NCBI GenBank assembly: GCA_945903265.1
Contig: CAMDNQ010000010.1
Coordinates: 70,372-134,371, forward strand
DNA length: 64,000 nucleotides
Reading direction: 5' to 3'
Origin: Candidatus Sulfopaludibacter sp. SbA3
GTDB lineage: Bacteria; Acidobacteriota; Vicinamibacteria; Vicinamibacterales; UBA2999
Positions 11,008 to 21,805 of this stretch are shown here, one piece after another (within the stretch, counting starts at the first letter, position 1; each line of letters opens with the position of its first letter). The translations under genes and the position numbers were made by a program. A model generated the notes under the pieces. The model saw nothing but the letters and a program-made list of their open reading frames with translations. It searched no databases and had not been told where the DNA came from.

Positions 11008-14000
11008 TTCAACTGCACCGAAATGAGTTTCGAGACTCCCGGCTCCTCCATCGTGACGCCATACAGCCGGTTCGCAATTTCCATCGTCCGGCGGTTATGC
11101 GTGATGAGGATGAACTGCGTGCGGTCGAGCATGCCGCGCAACATATCGACGAACCGCCCGACGTTCGCATCGTCGAGGGGCGCATCGATTTCGTCGAGCA
11201 GACAGAACGGGCTCGGCTTGTACTTGAAGATCGCGAACATGAGCGAGATTGCCGTCAGCGCTTTTTCACCACCGGAGAGCAGCTGCACGTTCTGGAGGCG
11301 CTTGCCCGGAGGCGAGGCGACGATGTCGATCCCGCTCTCGAGCGGATCGTTCTCGTCGAGGAGCGTCAGACCGGCGTGGCCGCCGCCAAACAGCGTGCTG
11401 AATGTCTCCTGGAAGTTCTGCTGGATGGCGGTGAAGGCTTCCTGGAAGCGCGCGGTCGATGTTTCGTCGATCCGCTTGATCGCCTCTGCCGTCTGCGAGA
11501 TCGAGTCGGTAAGATCCTTGCGCTGCGTCGTCAGGAAGAGATGGCGGGTCTCGAGCTCGTCGAACTGCTCGATCGCCATCATGTTCACCGGTCCCAGCCG
11601 ATCGATCTTGGCCTTCAGGGTCGTGATGGCCTCTTCGGCCGTCATCACTCCGGTACGAGCCGCGGTGTAGGCGGACTCGACCGCGTCGGCGGGTGCCCCC
11701 GCGAAGTCCCCATCCTCTGCGTCGGGATCGGGCTCGTCTGCGGTGATCGCCGCGGCGTCCGGGGTTGCCTCGCCGGCCTGCTCCATCCGCTCCACGTCGG
11801 CGAGGACTTCCTCGAGCGAGCACTGCATCGTCTCCACGCACAGCTGCGACAGATGGCCAAGGTCGCTTTCCGCGGTGGCGCGCGCGATTTGCAGCTCGCC
11901 CGCCTGGCTGCGAATCTCTTCGAGCCGCCGCCGTGCGTCACGAATCGCGATGTCCTGGGCATCCACCTTCACGCGCATGTCCGCGGCTGCCTCGTCGGCG
12001 GCCCGGACCTCGTCGCGGAGGGCATCGAGCGCCTGGATATCGGCATCCAGCGCCGTCGTGGCGTCGGCGATGGCCGCCAGAAGCCCCTCGCGCCGCGTCC
12101 GCGCCTGATCGAGTTCGGCCGCACGAGCGGTAATGCGGGTTTCGATATCGCGAGCCGCTTCCTCCAGCCGGACGACTTCGGCGGCAAGCGCCGCCGCGCG
12201 CTCGATCATCGTGGCATGGGTCGCGCGGCTCTCCGCGACGCGAGCCGAGCGTTCTTCGACCGTCTCACGGGCCATCATCAAGCGCCCCTGGGCCGCCGAC
12301 AGATCGGCCTCGGCAATCCGCTGCTCCTCGAAGAGGCGCGCAATCGATGTTTCGGCCTCGGCATATCGGGCGTCGAGCGTGGCGCGCTCGTCGTCAGCCT
12401 GCCGGAGCTCGAGCGAGATGAGGTCGCCCTTCCGCGCCAGACGCGTCGACTCCTCCACCGCGCGCGCAACCTGGGCCTCCTGCCCGACGATCGCGACCTC
12501 CTGGCGGTGCTGCTCCGCGGTCAGTCCCGCAAGCGCCGCGCTCACTTCTGCGATGACGGTGTCGAGCCGCGAGCCTTCGTCGGCGAGGCGCGCTGCTTCG
12601 GTCCTCTCCGTCGCAAGGCGCTCGTGCAGCTCCTTGATCTCGCGTTTAGTCGCGAGGATGCTGCGCGACTCGACGCGCAGGCCTCCGGACACCAGATGCG
12701 GACCGCGGAAGAGGTCGCCCTCGATTGTCGCGACGGGTGCCGACGTCTGCCGTGACATCGTGACCGCCTGCTCGAATGTGTCGGCGATATACGCCTCGGG
12801 CACGACTTTCTGGATTGTGGCGACATGCGGACCGCTGATGCGCAGGACGTCCGCGATCGGCACGATCCCGGGCATTCTCATGGCCTGCTGCGGGTGGTAG
12901 CCGTTGGAGCCCGGATCGATCACCACGAAACCGCAGCGTCCGGCACCCTGCTCCCGGACGAGTCCGAGGCCCGCGGCCGCCTGGTCATGCCGCTCGACCA
13001 CGACATGCTGCAGAAGATCCCCGAGACAGGCTTCGACGGCGCGTTCGTAGCGGCGATCGACGTCCAGATAGTCGGCGACCGCGCCCTGCTGACTGACCTT
13101 GCCGTTGGCCTGGACCAGCACCATCCTGGCCGCATCCCCGAACTCTTCGCGGCTCCCCTCCATGTCGGTCAGCGACGTCAGCCGCGCCTCGCTGCGGGCC
13201 AGCTCCTGCTCGCGCTCCCGGACGACCCGCGCGTGCTCCTCCTGCCGCGTACGCGCGGCCGCCAGCTCGGACTCGCGGCCGGCGGCGTCGAGCCGCACCT
13301 GCTCGAGCGCGGCGCGCGCGCGGCCCAGCGACTGTTCGGCGGCGGCACGATCGGCTTCCGTCGTCTCGGTTTCGCGCCGGAGATCCTCACGCTCGATGTC
13401 GAGCTTGCTCAGCGTTGCGGCGACACGGTCACGCTGCGCGGCCGCATGTTCCATGGCATGGCGGAGCGCGGTCGCGGCATTCAGCGCGGAAAAGACGCTC
13501 CCCCGCGTGGCTTCGACATCGCTTTCAAGCCCTTCGATCTGCTGCTGGGCGCGGGCGTGTTCCGCGGTCGCATCGGTCAGCGCGTCGGCGGCCGCATCGC
13601 GGGCACGTTCGGCCTCGCCGGCGGCCTGGGCGCGATCCGCCACGGCGACGCGCGCGGGCTCCCGGCGGCCTTCAAGCTCCGACAGTTCGGCGGTGATGTC
13701 GGACGCGCGGGCGGCCAGCATCTCCGCCTGCTGCCGATTCAGCTCCTGCTGCTGCTGCCGGCGCTGGATGTCGAGTTCGCGGGCGTGGGCGTCTTCGCGC
13801 ACCCGCGCGACGCGGCTGTCGGCCTCGGCCTGCTCGATTCTGAGGCGCGCCAGGTCCGCTTCGACCTCCGCCACATGACCCGCCGCAGCGGTCTCCCGCT
13901 CGCGCGCTTCAGTGAGCCGGGACCGGGCGGCTTCGATCGCCGCCGACAACTCGCGCCCTCGACGGGCGAGGAGGACCTTCTCCCAGCGGCGCAGCTCGTC

Positions 14001-14816
14001 GCGCAGTTTCTTGTACCGGCGGGCTTTCGCGGCCTGGCGCTTGAGCGTGCCGCGCTGCTTTTCGACCTCGAAGACGATGTCGTCGATGCGGGTGAGATTC
14101 TGCTGCGCTGCTTCGAGCTTCATCTCCGCGGAGCGCCGGCGCGAGCGGTATTTGGTGATGCCCGCGGCTTCCTCAATCAGCTGGCGGCGGTCGGCCGGCC
14201 GCGAGCTGAGGATCATGCCGATCTTGCCCTGCTCGATGATGGCGTAGGCCTTCGCGCCGAGGCCCGTATCCATCAGCAACTCGTGCACGTCGCGAAGCCG
14301 GCAGACTTCGCCGTCGATCAGGTACTCGCTCTCACCGGAGCGGTACAGGCGGCGGGTGACTTCCACGTCGCGCGTGAAGAGCTCCGCGGCCGCGTGAACG
14401 GCCTGCAGCGTCTCGTGGCTGTGCCCGTTGCCGTTGCCGTTCCCGTGTCCATTCCCATTGCCGTTGCCGTTGCCGTTGGAATGACCGTGCTCCGGCTCCG
14501 CTGAGACTGGCTGGAACCCGGCAAGCTCGACGTCGTCGGCTCTCGGAGGAACCGGCAGCCCTGTCAGTCGCAGGGTGACTTGTGCGGTCGCCCCCGGCTT
14601 CCGCGCGTCGCTGCCGCTGAAGATGACGTCTTCCATGCGCTCGCCGCGCAGGCTCTTGGCGCTCTGCTCGCCCAGGACCCAGGTAATGGCGTCGGCCACG
14701 TTGCTCTTGCCGCAGCCGTTGGGTCCGACGATGGCCGTCACTCCCTGATCGAAGGCAAGCTCCGACCGATCGGAGAACGACTTAAAGCCATGTATTGCGA
14801 GGCGTTCTAGGCGCAT
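11004..14816 (-). CDS. smc: chromosome segregation protein SMC
   Basis: 1270 aa; Walker [16 protein letters not shown], signature [18 protein letters not shown], Walker [20 protein letters not shown], central coiled coils. Confidence 0.96.
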   Translation of the reverse strand: MRLERLAIHGFKSFSDRSELAFDQGVTAIVGPNGCGKSNVADAITWVLGEQSAKSLRGERMEDVIFSGSDARKPGATAQVTLRLTGLPVPPRADDVELAGFQPVSAEPEHGHSNGNGNGNGNGHGNGNGNGHSHETLQAVHAAAELFTRDVEVTRRLYRSGESEYLIDGEVCRLRDVHELLMDTGLGAKAYAIIEQGKIGMILSSRPADRRQLIEEAAGITKYRSRRRSAEMKLEAAQQNLTRIDDIVFEVEKQRGTLKRQAAKARRYKKLRDELRRWEKVLLARRGRELSAAIEAARSRLTEARERETAAAGHVAEVEADLARLRIEQAEADSRVARVREDAHARELDIQRRQQQQELNRQQAEMLAARASDITAELSELEGRREPARVAVADRAQAAGEAERARDAAADALTDATAEHARAQQQIEGLESDVEATRGSVFSALNAATALRHAMEHAAAQRDRVAATLSKLDIEREDLRRETETTEADRAAAEQSLGRARAALEQVRLDAAGRESELAAARTRQEEHARVVREREQELARSEARLTSLTDMEGSREEFGDAARMVLVQANGKVSQQGAVADYLDVDRRYERAVEACLGDLLQHVVVERHDQAAAGLGLVREQGAGRCGFVVIDPGSNGYHPQQAMRMPGIVPIADVLRISGPHVATIQKVVPEAYIADTFEQAVTMSRQTSAPVATIEGDLFRGPHLVSGGLRVESRSILATKREIKELHERLATERTEAARLADEGSRLDTVIAEVSAALAGLTAEQHRQEVAIVGQEAQVARAVEESTRLARKGDLISLELRQADDERATLDARYAEAETSIARLFEEQRIAEADLSAAQGRLMMARETVEERSARVAESRATHATMIERAAALAAEVVRLEEAARDIETRITARAAELDQARTRREGLLAAIADATTALDADIQALDALRDEVRAADEAAADMRVKVDAQDIAIRDARRRLEEIRSQAGELQIARATAESDLGHLSQLCVETMQCSLEEVLADVERMEQAGEATPDAAAITADEPDPDAEDGDFAGAPADAVESAYTAARTGVMTAEEAITTLKAKIDRLGPVNMMAIEQFDELETRHLFLTTQRKDLTDSISQTAEAIKRIDETSTARFQEAFTAIQQNFQETFSTLFGGGHAGLTLLDENDPLESGIDIVASPPGKRLQNVQLLSGGEKALTAISLMFAIFKYKPSPFCLLDEIDAPLDDANVGRFVDMLRGMLDRTQFILITHNRRTMEIANRLYGVTMEEPGVSKLISVQLN
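14424..14477. repeat. 9 degenerate tandem hexamers (GCCGTT-type) coding for an Asn-Gly repeat in SMC
   Basis: cccgtt gccgtt gccgtt cccgtg tccatt cccatt gccgtt gccgtt gccgtt. Confidence 0.9.
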
Positions 14817-14905
14817 GAGTTCCCTGAAATCTGAAAAAACTGGTGACTGGGCGAAGGCGGGCTCAGTCTAAACAAGGCCTACCCCTAGTGGCAAGGCCAA
14901 AGTAA

Positions 14906-14948
14906 CACCACTATATTTTGGGTTGGGACCCCAAAAGGCGGGATGGTG
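14906..14948. other. intergenic hairpin between the S41 protease gene and smc
   Basis: CACCA...TTTTGGG-N7-CCCAAAA...TGGTG nested inverted repeats. Confidence 0.55.
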
Positions 14949-14964
14949 CTACGACGAAAAAAGC

Positions 14965-16587
14965 TTATCGAGCGGCGCGCGTCGGAGCCGTTCCGAGCTT
15001 CATCAGCGCTTCAGCCTCCGGGAAGAGGGTCAGCGCGTGCTGGAGCTGCGGATCCTGTCGCGAGAGGTTGCGGCGCGCGGCCTCGACGCCGAAGAGATCC
15101 AGGTCGATTTCGAAGCGGATCATTGCGCGAATGAACGCCAGATCCTGCTGCCAGGCGGCCTCGTCAATCTTCACCCTGGCCTTCTCGACGTGCTGCTTGA
15201 ACTCGGCGACCATCGCGTCGGTCACCTGGAAGTCCCCGGAGAGCTCCCGGAAACCCGACGTCGGGGTCGTCGTGATGCGCCGATCGCCCGAGCGGGAAAA
15301 CCGCTGCGCGTAGGTGTCGAACAGGTTCCGCGCGAAGAGCGTCCGTCCAAAGCGCGTCGGGTTGAATCCTTCGAGCGGGCCGTCGAATCGGCGATCCGGC
15401 TCGACGCCGCCGCCGCTGTAGACCCGCCGCCCCGCGTCGGTGAACTTCAGGTCCTCGGGCTGGTGCTCCTTCGCCGCATCCTGTTCGCGCAGCGTATAGG
15501 TCAGGTATTCGTCGAACGCGCCGTCCCACGGACGCTGAATCATCCGGCCACTCGGGGTGTAGTACCGGGCTGTCGTCACCGCGACGCCCGCGCCCTCGCT
15601 GACGCGGTACACCGACTGCACGAGCGCCTTGCCGAACGTCGTCTCGCCGACGACCAGCGCCCGGTCGTGATCCTGGAGAGCGCCGGCGACGATTTCCGAC
15701 GCGCTGGCACTGTTGCGATTCACGAGCGTGACGACGGGAAGCTCGGTGTAATCGCCCTGCTGCGTCGCGCGGTAGTCCTGATCCGAATTCGGCACGCGGC
15801 CCCGCGTGTAGACGATCATGTCGCCCTTCGGCAGGAAGCGATTCGCGACCTTGATCGCCTGGTCGAGCGCGCCGCCCGGATTGCCGCGGAGGTCGAACAC
15901 GAGGCGCCGCATCCCTTTGCCCGTCAGGTCGCGCAGCGCACGTCCGAGCTCCTGGTCGGTGTTTTCGCCGAAGTCCGAGAGCAGGACGTAGCCGGTCGTC
16001 CCGTCGAGCATGAACGACGCGCGCACCGTCGGAATGTGAATCTCGTCGCGCACGACGTCGAGCTCGATCAGCTTCTCGTAGCCCGCGCGCATGATGGCGA
16101 TGTGCACCGGCGTGCCGCGCGGCCCGCGGAGCACCCGCACCGCTTCGTCGCTCGTCCAGCCCTTGGTGTCCTTGCCCTCGATCTGCGCGATCACGTCGCC
16201 GCGGCGGAGTCCCTTCTGGTACGCGGGGGAACCCTCGAAGAGCGAGAAGACGGTGATGGCGCCGTCGACCACCTGAATCGAGATGCCGAGGCCGTAGTAG
16301 CGCCCCTCCTGCCGCTCGCGCATCTGCGCATACGTCCGGGGGTCCATGAAACTCGAATGGGGGTCGAGGGTCTGGAGCATCCCCGAGATCGCGCCGTACA
16401 CGAGACGGTCGGATTCGACGTCCCCGACGTAGTTGGCCTCAATCGCGTCCAGGGCGGCTGTAAAAACCTTGTATTGCTCCGGAATCTGGTCCTGGGCGAC
16501 CAGGGCGCTCCGGCCGTAAAACCCGCCGAGCAGGGCGCAGAAGGCGACCGTAAAGACGGAGGCGGATAACATCCGGTAGCGGCGCAT
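14965..16587 (-). CDS. S41 family C-terminal processing peptidase
   Basis: PDZ domain (YYGLGISIQVVDGAITVFSLFEGSPAYQKGLRRGDVIAQIEG), catalytic NRNSASASEIVAGALQDHDRALVVGETTFGKALVQ. Confidence 0.93.
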   Translation of the reverse strand: MRRYRMLSASVFTVAFCALLGGFYGRSALVAQDQIPEQYKVFTAALDAIEANYVGDVESDRLVYGAISGMLQTLDPHSSFMDPRTYAQMRERQEGRYYGLGISIQVVDGAITVFSLFEGSPAYQKGLRRGDVIAQIEGKDTKGWTSDEAVRVLRGPRGTPVHIAIMRAGYEKLIELDVVRDEIHIPTVRASFMLDGTTGYVLLSDFGENTDQELGRALRDLTGKGMRRLVFDLRGNPGGALDQAIKVANRFLPKGDMIVYTRGRVPNSDQDYRATQQGDYTELPVVTLVNRNSASASEIVAGALQDHDRALVVGETTFGKALVQSVYRVSEGAGVAVTTARYYTPSGRMIQRPWDGAFDEYLTYTLREQDAAKEHQPEDLKFTDAGRRVYSGGGVEPDRRFDGPLEGFNPTRFGRTLFARNLFDTYAQRFSRSGDRRITTTPTSGFRELSGDFQVTDAMVAEFKQHVEKARVKIDEAAWQQDLAFIRAMIRFEIDLDLFGVEAARRNLSRQDPQLQHALTLFPEAEALMKLGTAPTRAAR

Positions 16588-16611
16588 ATGTGAAAACTAT
16601 AAACGGTTACC

Positions 16612-16641
16612 TTGACCCCGTCCAGACCGCGTTTCTATAAT
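16612..16641 (+). promoter_or_regulatory. putative sigma70-type promoter for tatA (TTGACC-N18-TATAAT)
   Basis: TTGACC at 16612, TATAAT at 16636, about 42 nt upstream of the tatA start. Confidence 0.6.
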
Positions 16642-16682
16642 CGTATGAATAACTTGCGGGAAATTGAGCAGGAGTCCTAGCC

Positions 16683-17012
16683 ATGTTTGGTTCCATTGGA
16701 ATGCCCGAGCTGATCATCATCCTGGTGATCGCCCTGATCATCTTCGGGCCCCGCAAGCTGCCTGAGCTTGGCCGGTCGCTTGGCCGGAGCATCGGGGAGT
16801 TCAAGAAGGCCTCGAACGAGCTGCGCAACACGCTCGAGGAGGAGATCCGCATCGAGGAGCAGCGCGACAACCGCGCCGCGATCCGCGCGGAGCAGGATAC
16901 GGCGCTGGCGGCCGCGGCGGCCCCGCCGTCCGCCACCCCTCCACCGGTGACGCCTGCGCCGCCGGCCAGCGAGACCGTCACGCGTACGCCCGGCGCCGGC
17001 CCGGCGGCCTAG
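16683..17012 (+). CDS. tatA: twin-arginine translocase subunit TatA/TatB family
   Basis: [43 protein letters not shown]. Confidence 0.93.
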   Translation: MFGSIGMPELIIILVIALIIFGPRKLPELGRSLGRSIGEFKKASNELRNTLEEEIRIEEQRDNRAAIRAEQDTALAAAAAPPSATPPPVTPAPPASETVTRTPGAGPAA

Positions 17013-17019
17013 TGGCGCT

Positions 17020-17841
17020 GTGGCGCTGATTCCCTTCCCCAACAACACGCCGGCGCCGGTGCCGGAAGACGACTTCGATCAGGATCCAGACGCTCTTCTC
17101 GACACCGACGGCGGCGGGAAGATGTCGTTCCTCGACCACCTGGACGAGCTGCGGCGGCGGATCCTGTATGCCGTCGTCGCGCTGTTCATCGGGTTCGTGA
17201 TCTCGTTTTTCTTCATCAACGACATCTTCGATTTCATCATGCGGCCCCTGCAGGCGATGCTGCCCCCCGGCGGGACGCTCGTCTTCACCGAGCCGACCGA
17301 AGCGTTCATGCTCAACATCAAGATCGCGCTGATTGCGGGCCTCATCCTCGCATCGCCGGCGGTCTTCCTGCAGCTGTGGCTGTTCGTGGCGCCCGGCCTG
17401 TACTCGCACGAGAAGAAATGGGCGATCCCGTTCGTGGTGATGTCGTCGCTGTTTTTCGTGGCCGGCGCCGCGTTCTCCCACTACGTCGTCTTTCCGTTGA
17501 CGTGGAAATTCTTCGTCAGCTTCACGAACGACATCCTGACGTTCATGCCGCGCATCTCGCCGGCCTTCTCGCTCTACCTGCGGCTGCTCCTGGCCTTTGG
17601 CCTGGTCTTCCAGATGCCGACGCTGGTCCTGTTCCTGGCGCGCATGGGTGTCGTCAACGCCCGGTTCCTGATCAAGAACTTCAAGTTCGCCGTGCTGATC
17701 ATGGTGATCGCGTCGGCCGTGATTACGCCCGACGGCGGCGGCGTCTCGCTCGTGGCGATGACCGGACCGATGATCCTGCTCTACGGCTTGAGCATCGTGC
17801 TGGCCTGGCTGTTCGGAAAAAAGAAGACCATCGCCGCCTGA
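17020..17841 (+). CDS. tatC: twin-arginine translocase subunit TatC
   Basis: MSFLDHLDELRRRILYAVVALFIGFV..., six TM segments; GTG start. Confidence 0.95.
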   Translation: MALIPFPNNTPAPVPEDDFDQDPDALLDTDGGGKMSFLDHLDELRRRILYAVVALFIGFVISFFFINDIFDFIMRPLQAMLPPGGTLVFTEPTEAFMLNIKIALIAGLILASPAVFLQLWLFVAPGLYSHEKKWAIPFVVMSSLFFVAGAAFSHYVVFPLTWKFFVSFTNDILTFMPRISPAFSLYLRLLLAFGLVFQMPTLVLFLARMGVVNARFLIKNFKFAVLIMVIASAVITPDGGGVSLVAMTGPMILLYGLSIVLAWLFGKKKTIAA

Positions 17842-17842
17842 C

Positions 17843-18778
17843 GTGGTGATCCGGTCGTCACAATCGCCGCAAATTGAACGCCTGGTGGAGGACCTCCGCG
17901 GCCCTGCGGGCAGGCGCGATGCCGCCGTGGCGCGGCTGCGCATCATCGGGCCGCGGGCCGTCGAGCGCATCTCCGCGCTCGTGGCGTCGGATGCGCCGCC
18001 GGCGGCGCGCGCCGCGGGACTGCGGGCGCTGGAGGGTAGCGACGACGACCGGGCCCTGCGTGCGGCGGCGGCCGCAAGCGGCGAGACCGACGCCGCCGTG
18101 GCGCTCGCCGCCATCGGCGTGCTGCGCGGGCGCCTCACGTGCGAAAGCGGTACCGAGATCCTCGATCTGATCAGCAGCATCGCCCTCGACGCAGAGCGAT
18201 CGAAGGACGTCCGGCTCGCGGCGCTGGATGCGCTCTCAGAGCTCCCGCGCCACGTCGTTCAGCCGCTGCTGCAGCAGGCAGACATGGGCGGTGGCAGCCC
18301 TGTCGCGACAACCGGGGGGACAACCGGCTTCGACGATCCGACTGCCGCGACGGAGTGGATGGCGGCCAACGGGGCGGCGCCCCTGTCGACCCTGCACGAC
18401 CTGGTGCTCGACCTGCGCGAACGGGAGCGCCGCGAGCCGTCGGCACGCACGCGTCAGCGATGGGCGCTCGCACGCGGCGCCGTCCATGCGGTACTCGCGA
18501 GGCGCGGCAGCCGGGTGGCGTTGTACGACCTCAGGGAGACCTTCGACGCAGCCAACGAGCCGCTGCCGCTCGACTTCCTGGCGGCGGCGACGATGCTGGG
18601 GGACACGGCGACGCTCGAGCCGCTGGCGCGGGCCTGGACCGCGGCAGCCGCGCGGGAAACCTGGTGGCGCGATCGGCTGCGCGATGCCGCCGCAGACATC
18701 ATCAAACGGGAGAAGCTCTCGGGACGGAGCGCAGTCGTGAAACGAATCAGGAGCCGATGGCCCGGCTTCCTGGCGTGA
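17843..18778 (+). CDS. HEAT-repeat-like hypothetical protein
   Basis: Alpha-helical repeats (RDAAVARLRIIGPRAVERISALVAS...ARAAGLRALEG); starts 2 bp after tatC. Confidence 0.6.
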   Translation: MVIRSSQSPQIERLVEDLRGPAGRRDAAVARLRIIGPRAVERISALVASDAPPAARAAGLRALEGSDDDRALRAAAAASGETDAAVALAAIGVLRGRLTCESGTEILDLISSIALDAERSKDVRLAALDALSELPRHVVQPLLQQADMGGGSPVATTGGTTGFDDPTAATEWMAANGAAPLSTLHDLVLDLRERERREPSARTRQRWALARGAVHAVLARRGSRVALYDLRETFDAANEPLPLDFLAAATMLGDTATLEPLARAWTAAAARETWWRDRLRDAAADIIKREKLSGRSAVVKRIRSRWPGFLA

Positions 18779-18787
18779 CTGTGTTTT

Positions 18788-20248
18788 TTAGTAGGACTTC
18801 GCGAACCAGGCGTGCACCGTCGCCGATGACCCGCACTTCACACACGCCTTCCCCGTCGCCGGTTCGCTCGCGAACGGAATATTCCTGATCGTCGCCTGCG
18901 TCTCGGTCTTGATCGCCGCTTCGCACGCGTCCGACCCGCACCAGGGCGAGATCACGAAACCCGGACGCCCGTCCATGATGCTTGTGAACTCCTCGTAGGA
19001 ATCCGTGTTCGAGGTGTGCGCGTCGCGGAACTTCACCGCGCGCTCGAACAGCGCGCGCTGAATCGTATTCAGCAGCTCCTCGACGGCCGGGACGAGACCC
19101 TCCATCGGCGTGAAGAGCTTTTCGCGCGTGTCCCGGCGCGCCAGCACGACCTGCGATTTCTCCAGGTCCTTCGGACCGATCTCCATCCGGATCGGAACGC
19201 CCCGCAGCTCCCACTCATTGAACTTCCAGCCGGGCGTCTGTGAGTCGCGGTCGTCCAGAAACACTCGAATCCCGCGGGCGACCAGTTCAGCCTGGATCGA
19301 CTGTGCCTTCGGCAGGACGGTCTCTTTCCAGTTGCCTCTGGGGATCGGCACGATGACCACCTGATAGGGGGCGATCTTCGGCGGCAGAATCAACCCGCCG
19401 TCGTCGCCGTGGACCATGATCACGCCGCCAATCAGACGCGTGGACACGCCCCAGGACGTAGTGTGGACGTACTGCACCGACTTGTCGCGCGCCTGGAACT
19501 TGATCTCGTAGCTCTTCGAAAAATTCTGCCCGAGGTTGTGCGACGTGCCGGCCTGCAGCGCGCGCCCGTCGCGCATCAGCGCCTCGATGGAATACGTGCG
19601 CTCCGCTCCGGCGAATTTCTCGCTTTCCGTTTTCTGGCCGTCCATCACGGGCATCGCGAGTTCGGTTTCCGCGAAGTCCTTGTAGACGCCGAGCATGCGC
19701 AACGTTTCTTCCTGCGCTTCTTCGGCCGTCTCGTGCGCCGTGTGGCCCTCCTGCCAGAGGAACTCCGTCGTCCGCAGGAAGAGCCGCGTCACTTTTTCCC
19801 ATCGGACGACGTTCGCCCACTGATTGATCAGGATCGGCAGATCGCGCCACGACTGGATCCACTTGGCGTACATCGTCCCGATGATGGTTTCCGACGTCGG
19901 ACGGATCACCAGCCGCTCTTCGAGCTTCTCGGTGCCGCCATGCGTGACCCACGCCACCTGGGGCGCAAAGCCTTCGACGTGCTCGGCCTCGCGCATCAGC
20001 AGGCTTTCGGGGATCAACAGCGGGAAGTACGCGTTGACGTGGCCGGTCGCCTTGAACCGCTTGTCGAGCCCCTGCTGAATCAGCTCCCACATGGCGTAGC
20101 CGTACGGGCGGATCACCATGCAGCCTTTGACCGGCGAGTAGTCGGCCAGCTCGGCGCGGCGGACGACGTCGATGTACCAGCGGCCGAAGTCCTGCGACTG
20201 GGGCGTGATCGAGGTTGGAAAATCGGGAATATCGTTTTCGTTAGACAT
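18788..20248 (-). CDS. proS: proline--tRNA ligase, archaeal/eukaryote-like (type 3)
   Basis: DFGRWYIDVVRRAELADYSPVKGCMVIRPYGYAMWELIQ...FLWQEGHTAH; C-terminal zinc-like Cys residues. Confidence 0.95.
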   Translation of the reverse strand: MSNENDIPDFPTSITPQSQDFGRWYIDVVRRAELADYSPVKGCMVIRPYGYAMWELIQQGLDKRFKATGHVNAYFPLLIPESLLMREAEHVEGFAPQVAWVTHGGTEKLEERLVIRPTSETIIGTMYAKWIQSWRDLPILINQWANVVRWEKVTRLFLRTTEFLWQEGHTAHETAEEAQEETLRMLGVYKDFAETELAMPVMDGQKTESEKFAGAERTYSIEALMRDGRALQAGTSHNLGQNFSKSYEIKFQARDKSVQYVHTTSWGVSTRLIGGVIMVHGDDGGLILPPKIAPYQVVIVPIPRGNWKETVLPKAQSIQAELVARGIRVFLDDRDSQTPGWKFNEWELRGVPIRMEIGPKDLEKSQVVLARRDTREKLFTPMEGLVPAVEELLNTIQRALFERAVKFRDAHTSNTDSYEEFTSIMDGRPGFVISPWCGSDACEAAIKTETQATIRNIPFASEPATGKACVKCGSSATVHAWFAKSY

Positions 20249-21782
20249 GTAGGCGGTCAGCGACGTGTTTCTTCCAGTGTAGATCGTCGTGCGAGGGAAA
20301 ATCGGCGCGAAAGTGGCCGCCGCGGCTTTCGGTGCGCCTGAGTGCCGCCCCCGCGATGAGCCACCCGACGGTCACGATGCTCGCGAGCCGGCGGGCCTCG
20401 GGATCCGCGCTGCTCGCCATGCGCCCGGCGAGGACCGTCGACGCCCAGCCGCCAAGGTGGGTGACCGCCTCCTCGAGCCGATCGTGCGTGCGGACCAGAC
20501 CGGCATGGCGCCACATGAGGTCCCGCACCTCGTGGACGGACGGGCACGGCGCCTCTCTCGCGGGCACCCGTACATCGTGCCGATCGCTGCGGCACGTGCC
20601 GGCGAGGACGCCATGCGTCATCGCCTCCGCTGCGCGGGCGCCGAACACGAGTCCCTCGAGCAGCGAATTGCTCGCAAGCCTGTTGGCGCCATGCACCCCT
20701 GTGCAGGCGACTTCTCCCGCCGCGACCAGACCGGGCACGGACGTTCTTCCGTACAAATCAGTCTCAACCCCGCCCATCACGTAGTGGGCGGCCGGACTGA
20801 CGGGGATGCGGTCGGTGGCCAGATCGAGACCGGCGTGCGCGCACGCGGCGGCAATCGTCGGAAACCGCCGCCGGACAAAGTCAGGGTCGAGGTGCGCCAG
20901 CGTCAGGTACACCGGCGCGCCCGTCCGCTCCGCTTCGCGGACCATCGCGCGCGCGACCAGGTCACGGGCAGCCAGATCGCCTGCCGGCTCGTAGCGCTCC
21001 ATGAACGGCTCGCCCGCGCCGTTGATCAGACGTGCCCCTTCGCCCCGCAGCGCCTCCGACAGGAGAAACCGCGGCGACCCTTCCATGCTGAGGACCGTGG
21101 GATGAAACTGCACGAACTCGAGATCGGCGATGCAGGCGCCGGCACGGGCGGCCATGGCAATGCCGTCACCGGTGGCGATAGCGGGGTTGGTTGTTTCGCG
21201 AAACACCTGTCCGGCCCCGCCGGTGGCCAGGAGCGTCTGAGGCGCCGCCACGGTGCCAGTCGTATGAGCCGTGACAAAGCTGACGCCGCGGCAGATCCCG
21301 TCGTCGAGCATCAATTCCGTGGCACTCGCGTCGTCAACAACCTGTATGGCCGCCGTCTGACTGACGCGCGACCAGAGCAGGCGGGCGATCTCGCGTCCCG
21401 TTGCGTCGCGCGCGTGCAGCACGCGGCGCACGGAGTGCGCCGCCTCGCGGCCGAGCGCGGGCCGTCCGTCGGGCTCCCTGTCGAACGCGGCACCCCATTC
21501 GAGCAGTTCGCGTACGTAATAGGGGCCTTCGCCCACGAGTACGTCGACGGCTTCCGGCACGCAGAGACCATCCCCTGCCGCGATCGTGTCCTGCGCGTGC
21601 AACTCGGGAGAATCGTCGTCGCCCATCGCCGCGGCGATGCCGCCCTGCGCGTACCCGGTGTTGCTCTCACTCGGATCCGCTTTCGTGAGGACCGCGACGC
21701 GGCCGAACGGCGCCAGCGCCAGCGCCGCGCGCAATCCGGCGATGCCGCTGCCGATGACGAGAAAGTCAGCCTCGATGAGCAC
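20241..21782 (-). CDS. nadB: L-aspartate oxidase
   Basis: FAD GSGIAGLRAALALA; HTTGTVAAPQTLLATGGAGQVF; GVHGANRLASNSLLEGLVFG. Confidence 0.94.
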   Translation of the reverse strand: MLIEADFLVIGSGIAGLRAALALAPFGRVAVLTKADPSESNTGYAQGGIAAAMGDDDSPELHAQDTIAAGDGLCVPEAVDVLVGEGPYYVRELLEWGAAFDREPDGRPALGREAAHSVRRVLHARDATGREIARLLWSRVSQTAAIQVVDDASATELMLDDGICRGVSFVTAHTTGTVAAPQTLLATGGAGQVFRETTNPAIATGDGIAMAARAGACIADLEFVQFHPTVLSMEGSPRFLLSEALRGEGARLINGAGEPFMERYEPAGDLAARDLVARAMVREAERTGAPVYLTLAHLDPDFVRRRFPTIAAACAHAGLDLATDRIPVSPAAHYVMGGVETDLYGRTSVPGLVAAGEVACTGVHGANRLASNSLLEGLVFGARAAEAMTHGVLAGTCRSDRHDVRVPAREAPCPSVHEVRDLMWRHAGLVRTHDRLEEAVTHLGGWASTVLAGRMASSADPEARRLASIVTVGWLIAGAALRRTESRGGHFRADFPSHDDLHWKKHVADRLHV

Positions 21783-21805
21783 GGTGCTATCCTATCAACC
21801 CACCC

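Noticed and set aside
11097-14504. Long plus-strand ORFs (552 and 559 aa) antisense to smc
   Set aside because: High-GC codon shadow; Arg/Ala/Gly-rich composition with no recognisable domain, while the minus-strand SMC is certain.
14923-16569. 548-aa plus-strand ORF opposite the S41 peptidase
   Set aside because: Antisense shadow ORF with no domain signal.
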